NCBI GenBank assembly: GCA_013368315.1
Contig: JAACJM010000197.1
Span: forward strand, 93,842 to 157,841
Length of the DNA: 64,000 nucleotides
Reading direction: 5' to 3'
Source: Tetrapyrgos nigripes
Taxonomy: Eukaryota; Basidiomycota; Agaricomycetes; Agaricales; Campanellaceae
Part shown: positions 55,729 to 64,000 of the stretch, in pieces
How positions within the stretch are numbered: the first letter of the stretch is position 1
Layout of the letters: every line of letters begins with the position of its first letter
Notes under the pieces: model-generated
Databases searched by the model: none
Told to the model about the DNA's origin: nothing
What the model saw: only the letters and a program-made list of their open reading frames with translations
Program-made: the position numbers and the translations under genes

Positions 55729-56339
55729 GTTGTGGTTGATGTTGATGACGACGACGACGATGACGAAGCGAAGATTTTGGGAGCGAAGAGGTTCCAAAAA
55801 TAGATGGACGAAGCCACACTTATGTAGACTTATATACAGAAAGAAATGGTCAAATTCTTCCATACACGCCAACTCATAAATACCCGGCGAGCACATGCAC
55901 ACCAATACGTCCATCGCAAACCAACTAGAGAGCACCTTCGATCAGAAAAAGCAATGGTGTTGAAGAGAGGGAGTCAAGTTGAAGGATCAGGGACAGTTCT
56001 CAGCCGCCAGTACAAGATGGGTTTTTGACGTGGGGGTGCTGGGGTAAGTTTGAGTGCGACGAGAAGGGTATCATCATTATCTTGTCAATGTTCGTCGATT
56101 TTTCTGGGTCTGGATGGCGGATCAATAGGAATGGAAGTGGAACTGGTGGTATGAGTGAGGATCAGATCTGGGCTGGTATGATAAAGTAAGTCTATTTTAT
56201 TTCCTTTTTCTTTTTCCCTTCGCACTATCAACTTTTTTTCTTCTCTTTCTTTGCTTCCTCCCGAGTTGTTACTTTTTCTCGTTCTTCTTCATTTTAACCA
56301 TCAGATATTTCTTTTCTCCGATTCTATTTGCTACATTAA

Positions 56340-56990
56340 AAACTCATACACTCCTTTCCCCTCACCTCTTTCCCCTTTGCTCTCTTCCTTTGTCCAAATG
56401 CGTCGCCTAATTACCTACAGATGTACGCTCCCTATGTCCCCATCTGGCAATGCGCACAATTTAATTCATTTGCTGGTGCTCACGTCGCTGGACGTCTTCG
56501 CTCGCTCCCGTATCTTCCACTTCAGAGCGGCAACCCTTCCATCTCCCTCGTCCGAAAATAGAACTTCATCGAAAAAAGAGGGCTTCAGATTCAATTATGA
56601 ATGCCGATGGGGGCAAGGCGAAGCCTGGCCTTTTCAACGTCTACTATTGGCTATTGCGGCTTCAGGGGCAGAGACGGGGCACAGTCTTGTTAGGCATGAT
56701 TTTTGATCACGATGAAGGATCAGGATAAATACGATGGCTTTTTGTGAGAGAAAACCCGGACTGCCGGTGATTGAAAATATATGCTTGACCTATTTGTCTT
56801 CGTCGTTTTCGGTATTTTGGCACAGCGTACACCTCACTCAATCACTCACATGGGCTCAAACTCAGCCTGGAAGCTATTCCCAGCATAGAGTGTGGCAGTG
56901 GGGCTAAAGACGATGGATGGATGTGGCGGTGACGGAGGTGATTTTGATCTTAATTTTTAAATATTCTGTTGCGTATGCCCTTCTCATGCG
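56340..56990 (+). repeat. Direct duplication, copy 1
   Basis: Pairs with 57,810-58,425 in the same orientation. The clearest block is ATATGCTTGACCTATTTGTC and on through the shared GCAGTGGGGCTAAA. Substitutions and small indels throughout. Confidence 0.8.
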
Positions 56991-57045
56991 ATGCCAGAAT
57001 TGATTGAGGAAGCGTCATCATCATGGAATCTGGAAGGGGAAGAGA

Positions 57046-57335
57046 ATTTTGACAAAAAACTGGTTGACTGGTGCCTGCCAAGATTTGGCGGGCGCCAGTG
57101 GAAACCAGTCACCATTCGTTAAGCGACCAGCCAAGTCCAAAATCCACCAGTAAAAATCTTAAATGGCAACGCGCACAACCTCTGCTAGCTTCTGTCCCTC
57201 TGTTTTACGGTAAAATAACTTCATTTCTATGTAAGATAATCTACCTACTAGGAATATTGGTGAAGGTACGAGGGGGCCGAGATGTGATCAGGCATTTTTG
57301 GCGGAACCAGTCCGCCAAATATTTGTCAAAATACT
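57046..57335. mobile_element. Candidate MITE
   Basis: ATTTTGACAAA with following CTGG words at the left is inverted at the right end (TTTGTCAAAAT). Repeated GGCG/CCAGT words occur just inside each end. No clear target duplication. It lies between the two copies of the direct duplication. Confidence 0.4.
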
Positions 57336-57809
57336 GATGCGAGAACAAGAGGGTGAACAGGAGAAACAGAATATGCAGAAACGGTCACCAATGACTCCAA
57401 AACGCATTCCTTTTCCCTTTCCTGCCGACACATGAAATCACGCAAATACGAACGCACAAATAAACCCTCTCCCACACCCTCACGAAAGAAATCAGCCATC
57501 AAGAAAGACTTCTTCAAAACCCTCTTCAAACCAACGGAACGAACACCTTGGATGAGAGGGAAGATGGGTTTGGGAGTGGGAACACTGGGAAGATGGTAAT
57601 GAAAGAAAGAGATGGTGGTGGGGATGGAAGTGGTGGTAGTGGATATAAATGTGGCTTGGAGCCAGGTATGATTAGGTATATTCTTTTTGTTGCTTTTTTC
57701 AATTCTTCGTTGCGTTGTCATTTTTTTTCTCATTCTTTTCCTTTCTTTTTCCTTTGTATTGTTCTCAATCTTTCCCCCCCCCCCAATCTATTTGTGTTGA
57801 CAAGAACTT

Positions 57810-58425
57810 ACACTAATCAAACTCTCTCTTCTTCCCCCCTCACCTCTTCCCCCTTTTTGCTCTTCTTTCGTCAAAATGCATTATGCGTCACTACAAATGT
57901 ACCCCCACCTGGCAATGTACCGGCACCCACATCGCTGGATGCCTTCACCTCATTCCTGTATGGTCTATTTCAGCAACCTAGCCTTCTCTCTTGTCTCAAA
58001 ATCGAATTTCATCGAAAACAGATGTCTTCAGATTCAATTATGATGCCAGTGGGGCTAGCAGGAGGAAGGGGGGCATGGCCTTTTCTATGCTATTGTGACT
58101 TGAGAGGCAGAGAAAGGGGCCAGTCTTGTTGGGCGTGGTGTTGATCACAATGAAGATCAGGATCAATACAATGGCTTTTGGGAGAGAAAGCCTGGACTGC
58201 CAGTGACTGAAAATATATGCTTGACCTATTTGTCTTCGTCGTTTTTAGTATTTTTGGCCCAGCATGCACCTCGCTCAATCACTCATATAGGCTCAAACTC
58301 AGCCTTGATGCTATATTCCTAGCATAGAGAATGGCAGTGGGGCTAAAAAAGGATGGCTTTGGTGGTGACAAAGATGGTGTTGACCTTGTTTTTTTAATAT
58401 TCTGTTATGTATGTTTTTTGTTAGA
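57810..58425 (+). repeat. Direct duplication, copy 2
   Basis: Partner of 56,340-56,990, offset about 1.45 kb. Confidence 0.8.
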
Positions 58426-59012
58426 GTTTTGTCTGTATTCCAATATTTCAAGGATTTTCATTTGTTTTCACCAACATCCTCGATGAACTGATGCCAAACT
58501 GATGTCACCTATCTCGCGTATTTTTTCTCTGATATTTGATTTTTTTTTCTGGTTTGTTTTCTTTTTCGTATTTGTACTACACATGCATGTTCACTGACCA
58601 CATCCACTCTTTCTGCCCCATTCATCTTATTCCTCCCAACCTCCCAAACCCCCACACCCCCTCATCATTTCCCCTTTCCCCTCAACAACTTATAAATCAT
58701 AAATCAAAAGTAAAGACGGCTTCATCTACGCAAATTGATGCCTGGCACACAACCCCCCCCTTCCCCCTTTACACCATATCTGGTTCTGTTACATGGAAGT
58801 GGGTTAAGAGGTCTTCGCAGGATGAATGGGACCCGAGGGGGAGGGGGTAGAAGGGAAATGGTGAAGATATAAGGACAAGTGAGGTGTAGGGCAAAAGTAT
58901 TAGGACAAAGTAATATATCTTAATTTTTTGGTATACTGAACAGGGAATAAACTTTTTATAAAATACTCACAAGATAGATACCTATGTAAGTAGCAGAACT
59001 TTTGAATTAATC

Positions 59013-62000
59013 CTACTCAGTGGCTCTATCTTCTCGCAGATATTTCACTACCTCTGGTTCATCTCCTTCCTGTGCTGCTTTGAATGCAGACTCATATTTC
59101 TGTCCCTTTCCATTAACATCCACACTCTTCTCCTCCACAACATACTTGACAACATCCAACCTGCCCATATATGCTGCTGCTTGCAGTGGAAACCCATACT
59201 CTCCTCCCTTTGCATTCACATATGCCCCCTTCTCCACGAGATATTTGACAATATCCAAATGTCTCTCTATCTTAATTTTTATGAAAATCAATGTATACAT
59301 GTGTATATTGAACAAAGAGGAAACTTTTGATAAAATACTAACAAGATAGATATCTATGGAAGTACCAGAATTTCTGAATGAGCTCTACTGAGTTGCCCCA
59401 TGCTCTTGCAGATATTTCACTACCTCTAGTCGAGGTGCAATCTGTGCTGCTTGCAATGCAAACCCATATGTCCCTCCTTCTGCATTAACATCTGCCCCCT
59501 TCTCCACAAGATACTTGACAATATCCAAATGTCCCTGATATGCTGCTGCTTGCAATGCAAACCCATAATACCCTCCTTTGCATTAACATCTGCCCCCTTC
59601 TCCACAAGATACTTGACAATATCCAAATGTCCCCATCTGCTGCTGCTTGCAATGAAACCCATATTCCCTCCTTCTGCATTAACATCTGCCCCCTTCTCCA
59701 CAAGATACTTGACAATATCCAAATGTCCCCAATATACTGCTGCTTGCAATGCAAACCCATATACCCTCCCTTTGCATTAACATCTGCCCCCTTCTCCACA
59801 AGATACTTGACAATATCCAAATGTCCCCAAATGCTGCTGCTTGCAATGCAAACCAAAACCCTCCCTCTGCATTAACATCTGCCCCCTTCTCCACAAGATA
59901 CTTGACAATATCCAAATGTCCCCAAATGCTGCTGCTTGCAATGCAAACCCATATTCCCTCCCTTTGCATTAACATCTCCCCCTTCTCCACAAGATACTTG
60001 ACAATATCCAAATCCCCTAAATGCTGCTGCTTGCAATGCAAACCCATAATACCCTTCCCTGCATTAACATCAGCCCCATTTTCAACCAAGACCTTGACTA
60101 TATGGAAGTATCCATTTCAGCTGCATCATGAAGTGATATCTTGGTTCTTGAGGAGGAAAGTGAGAAATCTCCTTAGCCTTTCTCCAGAGGCTGTAGAGTG
60201 ATGAACAGACTTTGTGATTATCTGTTTCATCCCTCCTCCTCAGTGTATCCCATATGAAGGCTTGAATGGAATTCCAGTCAAGATCCACATAGCATTTCAA
60301 AGCTGGTTGAAAGCCAAGATTTCCCCATCTGATTTTGAGCAGTATCTTGGAAAACACAATGCACAGCCTGCTGAACCACCTCCTGGATGGAATCATTTGA
60401 TTGCAGAGATTGTAGCCATTTAAGACAATAAGCCAACATAGTGTGATGTTGATAGATGAGGATGAATTGGTAATTGTTTTCCCATGTAGGAGGGATAAGC
60501 TGAAGAAACATGGTCTCTGCATGCCTGAGAGACGTGTTTGGAGCAGAGGGCCATTTAGGCTCAAGATTTGAAGGATGCCTGTTCTGAGAACGGTAATAAT
60601 ATCTTTGCCCATGATAGGTGACTAGTTTCCAAAGATATTGAAAAATGCTGAGAGGGAACATAAGGAGTTGGAGAAGGGAAAATAGTATTGGGACTCGATA
60701 TGGGCATTGGATGTGAATGACAGGGATGATGATGCTCCCAAAATACATCAAAAAGGATATCCCAGTGACAGAGACCACAATCCAACAAAGGGATTCATGA
60801 AGCTCTGAAACAGACTGAGAGGCCACCATGAAGAGGCCAAGGGATGCATGGAGTATGATAGGTAAGAGCCCAATGATCTCAGGAACTTTCCACATTTCAA
60901 ATCCAAGGTAGCGGAATTGCGAATTTTGGCACTCTCCTGAGCATTACCAGTGGGAAGGGAGAGAGTATATGCTTGAAGCCATTGCTTAACAAGCACAGAG
61001 AGAAGAGCTGTAGCCAGGGAGAGGGACAGGCTGGCAAAGAACAGGCCATTGATCCAGAGATCCTTGGTACTGACATAGCGTTATCCAAATCAACTGATGC
61101 ATGTGGAACAGATTGCAGAGCAGTGGTATTCATAGCTGCACGCAGTAGATTGTTTTGTTCAACACAAGCCTGGCTGTGATCTCAGTGTAATTGGTTGAAG
61201 ATTGACAACAGTGGAAATGACAAAGGATGTCACTACAGCAGAAAAGAGTGCTGCCTAGTAATCAGGTCAATAAAGTATTATATATGAACCATTTTCACAC
61301 TCACAAAGACAAGTAGAGCATCAAGAGTGTCCCTAAAACCCTTCAACATCTCGTCATCAAAAGTTTCTGCCTCATCGAGGTAAACTTTCCACACTCGGGC
61401 ATTCTCACTTGCCTCTTTGCCTAACTCATCCTGAGGGTATTTACGAGTATAGTCATAGTCTCGGGTTCCTAAAAAGACAGTTGATTGGTCAGAGAGTCAT
61501 AGCATGTTGTAAAGACTCACCAGTGTATGGACTCTGATATTCTGTGATGCCCAATAGCCGGTGAGGTTTCCCTTCTTCTTCTTGGTCTCATTGACATGCT
61601 GCTGAGCATTTTCTGAGTCATCAGCTATAGTGTAGTCAATGAAGACACTCTATCTGATATACTATGTTACTCACTGCTTCAGTAATCAAAGAAAGAAGTA
61701 CATCTAGGCCCTTTGTGATCGCGCAATGGAATCAGACAGGTTATCTGGCACTGTGCCACCCTCTGATGCTAGAAAAAAAACCAATATTTGACAGGACCAC
61801 CAGGTGAAGACAGTGTGCTACTTACAGTTCTTGGTCTCTTGAGAATTTGGTTTACCTGTACACCAGGAGCAGCCTCATCTTGGTGTCTGTGTACATGTGA
61901 GAGGTCATTTCTTTCAAAAGTAGGTAATTACTTACTATTGTTTGCCATAGGTTCAGACTTGGATTTTTCTTCCATAACGTTACGGACTAACGGAACAGTC

Positions 62001-62263
62001 AGTATGCAAGTCAGACAAAGAAACAACAGCAGACTCACCTTCGGAATCTGTCCGAGCATCCTGAGCATTTGAGGAACGCTGGGAAGACATGCTATTTGAA
62101 CGAATGGAGTGCCCAACGGACTGAGGCAAGGCTGTAGTTCCGACATCTCGCCAGTATGCTTAACGGCAGATCCCGGCTTCACCGGAACACTCGCAGTGCT
62201 GGCAGGAACAGATTGGGACGGGTCAGATTTCGGCTCTACAGTTGCAATTCGAGTCAGCGGCAT
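59013..62263 (-). pseudogene. DUF6535-ankyrin membrane protein, degenerate
   Basis: Reading leftward from about 62,263: a Ser/Pro-rich N-terminus (SDPSQSVPASTASVPVKPGS), then near 61,420-61,190 the DUF6535 signature RVWKVYLDEAETFDDEMLKG, FRDTLDALLVFAALFSAVVT. Then NGLFFASLSLSLATALLSVL, VKQWLQAYT, and a helix-rich region IIGLLPIILHASLGLFMVAS, ISFLMYFGSIIIPVIHIQCP. The C-terminal part is a run of ankyrin repeats (HLDIVKYLVEKGADVNA) ending EPEVVKYLREDRATE at 59,013. DUF6535 proteins with C-terminal ankyrin repeats are known in Agaricomycetes; function unknown. At least three frame changes (near 61,090, 60,905 and several in the ankyrin array) and stops make it non-functional as read. The N-terminal exons at 61,480-62,263 are tentative. 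Confidence 0.7.
59460..60090. repeat. Homogenised ankyrin DNA repeats
   Basis: Six to seven copies of a unit of about 105 bp are almost identical in DNA (GCATTAACATCTGCCCCCTT, CTCCACAAGATACTTGACAA, TATCCAAATGTCCCC, TGCTGCTGCTTGCAATGCAA). Unit lengths vary by 1-6 bp, so the frame is lost and regained along the array. Confidence 0.9.
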
Positions 62264-63597
62264 TATTGGTAAATCTAGCCAAAAGACAGACTCACCCTTC
62301 CCCTTTCCTTTCTCGTTTCCAGCATTATCTCCTGCCGGCGCAGAGGATTTCTCGGAGGATTGACGCCGTCCGATGCCTGCCTGTCCCTTCTCTGCGTCAC
62401 TTAGGCTGTTTTGCGCTTCTTCCGATGATTGTGGGATGTTTGGAACGGAGGGGGGGACTTTTGCGCTGGGATTGTGGATCGTTCATGGTGAGTGTGTGGT
62501 GGTGGGTGGTGGTGGTGGTGGTGGTGACAGGAAGTTTGATACCACAACGGCAATACGATGCAGGCAACAGATTGCTGTTGCCTGGCAACAACAACAACCA
62601 CCCGCGCGTACCTCCGGGTGTGTTGTCATCGTTCCGGCCTCCTTGAGCCTCGGAAACTCAGGCGAAGTCGTTATTCCATTGTCCAGTACCGCCCTCCGCC
62701 CATGCCTCCTTCTGCACACCCTCACTTATACTCCTTCGAGTCCGTAATTTTCTCTATTTTTTACTGTTTACCAGTTAGGTTCATCGAGGTCGACATACCT
62801 TAGTCTATTTTATAGGCAGAGATGAATATCATTTTGTAAACATTGTAAGCAGTGCGATGCCAAATTTGGAACTCACCGACTTTCTCAACGTCGTCTTCCA
62901 CCGAGACAACTCCTCCTCACTCAAAATTTGATCATCCAACACCCATCATATCCCGGCTCTCCACCTTATACTCATTCTCTTCTTTTCGTCTGGTCACTTT
63001 CCTCGGTGTACTACCTTCACTTTGACACCAAGTCACTTTGGCTTTTGGCTGTTCGCTCGCATGCCCGGTCACCTACTCCATCCCGTCAGTTCCCTCGGTG
63101 TTTCTTCTAAAACCCGTGCTACCATTCCTTCCTTCCTCAGCCCATACCATGAAAACGCCCTTCTCATTTAGCCCAAGACCATTCGTCACTCCCAACGCCT
63201 CACTCCCCCGAGTCCCCACTCCCCGAGTCCCCACATAAACGACAACCCTGCATATGGACTATCGTTGACTTTGGGGCTATTCAGTCATCTGAAACCCCTC
63301 CGCACCTCGTCTCTCGACCTAGTCACTTGAAGACCGAAGCTATTCCGCAATGCAGAGGTTCGCAAGGTCGAGTTGTCGGAACGAGACGTGAAATTTACAA
63401 ATGGGGTCCAAGCGGGTACTGCGAATGAGAGGGCTTCTGTGGGTGCGAGTGGAAATAAGAGCGATGTGCTTTTGGGTTCTAATTAGCTTGGTGGTAAAAC
63501 TACAAGAGGTGAGTTGGCTGATGCGTATTTTCCGACAATCAACGAATGGTAAGTACTAACGATTTGTTCTTTTCTTTTCTTTCTACCTATCTAAATG
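62264..63597. other. No supported gene; GTG microsatellite
   Basis: A (GTG)n tract lies at about 62,497-62,527. Open frames on both strands are low-complexity or motif-free. Tandem CCCCGAGTCC words lie at 63,207-63,230. Confidence 0.5.
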
Positions 63598-63957
63598 CTA
63601 AGCAGCCTCCCTACTATCCATACCCGCCTCTACATCTACGTCAAGACTTCCAAACGTCGGCCGTAAACTCTCCAAACTTCTTTTTCTCGCCAACGCATCC
63701 AACGACCTAGACACTCTAATCCCCTCACCCGTTCGCTCCCATACCGCCGTTACAATCTCTTCATACAGTGTCGGAGTTGATTGAGGGCTCACGAGAGTCT
63801 GGACGGTTCTGAAGCTAAGCAAAAAAGCCGCAGAAAGAGTTATGGCGGGTGGGACTAAAGAGAATGGATGAGAACGCCTTTCCTCGTCCCCGAAATGCAT
63901 ATGTACACTTTCGTGCCCACCCGTTCCTCTTTTGTCCTCAACGCAGCGGGACCCCAA
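63598..63957 (-). CDS. Hypothetical protein, partial context
   Basis: A 119-codon frame with a hydrophobic segment (PPAITLSAAFLLSF) followed by a polar helix-like region (YEEIVTAVWERTGEGIRVSR). It reads toward the window centre and may be the last exon of a gene continuing past 64,000. No ATG starts it in this window and no family is recognised. Confidence 0.25.
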   Translation of the reverse strand: MGSRCVEDKRGTGGHESVHMHFGDEERRSHPFSLVPPAITLSAAFLLSFRTVQTLVSPQSTPTLYEEIVTAVWERTGEGIRVSRSLDALARKRSLESLRPTFGSLDVDVEAGMDSREAA

Positions 63958-64000
63958 TGACCATAAATCCAGCTACCAACCCCCGCCGTTCTCCCCCGCC

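Larger units (their letters stand above)
55729..59012. other. Non-coding region with a direct duplication
   Basis: A GAC-rich microsatellite lies next to the element end (55,750-55,775). 56,340-56,990 and 57,810-58,425 are diverged copies of one another. Poly-pyrimidine and poly-C stretches occur at 57,773-57,784 and 58,740-58,770. I see no supported gene. Confidence 0.5.

Noticed and set aside
56340..58425. LTR retrotransposon
   Set aside because: No TG...CA ends, primer-binding site, gag/pol similarity or flanking duplication could be seen; kept as a direct duplication only.
1..64000. CRISPR arrays, rRNA or tRNA genes, bacterial operons
   Set aside because: No regularly spaced direct repeats of that type. 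No rRNA block was recognised. tRNA genes were not seen by eye, but a covariance-model scan would be needed to exclude them.

Overview
This is a repeat-rich stretch of a basidiomycete nuclear genome, most likely a mushroom-forming Agaricomycete. The evidence is the many short introns of about 45-70 bp with GTRNGT donors, the CT-rich tracts before start codons, and gene families typical of that class: DUF6533/DUF6534/DUF6535-type membrane proteins, an mpaB-like ER-bound oxygenase, KDZ and Plavaka-type transposases, and BTB-domain families. Nothing prokaryotic, no CRISPR array and no rRNA was seen.

Layout. 1-7.6 kb is a small island of host-type genes: a USP-like peptidase relic, a broken cyclase-family gene, a broken seven-helix membrane protein gene, and an intact 11-exon mpaB-like oxygenase gene (466 aa by my splicing). 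7.6-8.7 kb is a non-autonomous hAT-like element with an 8-bp target duplication. 9.15-18.8 kb is a degenerate KDZ transposon with terminal inverted repeats of about 310 bp. Its transposase gene is interrupted by a 240-bp foldback element and then by a complete 3.46-kb PIF/Harbinger element (TTA duplication, intact Myb-like gene, dead transposase). 18.8-25 kb holds repeat arrays, a 1.4-kb TIR element, a truncated RecQ-like helicase and other fragments. 25.1-31.7 kb appears to be a decayed Plavaka (CACTA-related) transposon with USP-like peptidase fragments reading outward at both ends. 32.8-37 kb holds a BTB pseudogene head to head with the first exon of a DDE integrase, which abuts a truncated Mutator-like transposase. 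37.2-38 kb has two small elements with clear target duplications. 41.1-42.5 kb is an intact DUF6534-type membrane protein gene (8 exons, 322 aa).

The most interesting region is 44,023-55,728, an 11.7-kb unit bounded by near-identical inverted repeats of about 635 bp. It encodes an intact 614-aa DDE integrase (DD34E spacing), a head-to-head BTB-domain gene with one frameshift, and an unrecognised 422-aa protein with an N-terminal Cys/His cluster. The first exon of that unknown gene is split by an intact 4.5-kb hAT transposon (919-aa transposase, perfect 8-bp target duplication). Removing the hAT and one duplication copy restores a continuous multi-exon frame. The head-to-head BTB/integrase pair at 33.6-35.1 kb is a second, decayed copy. 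I propose this as a family of eukaryotic transposons carrying a BTB gene, an integrase gene and a third gene.

55.7-64 kb holds a diverged direct duplication, a degenerate DUF6535-ankyrin gene with homogenised ankyrin DNA repeats, and sequence in which I see no confident gene. All exon structures were read by eye from splice motifs and frame; none was confirmed by transcripts or searches.
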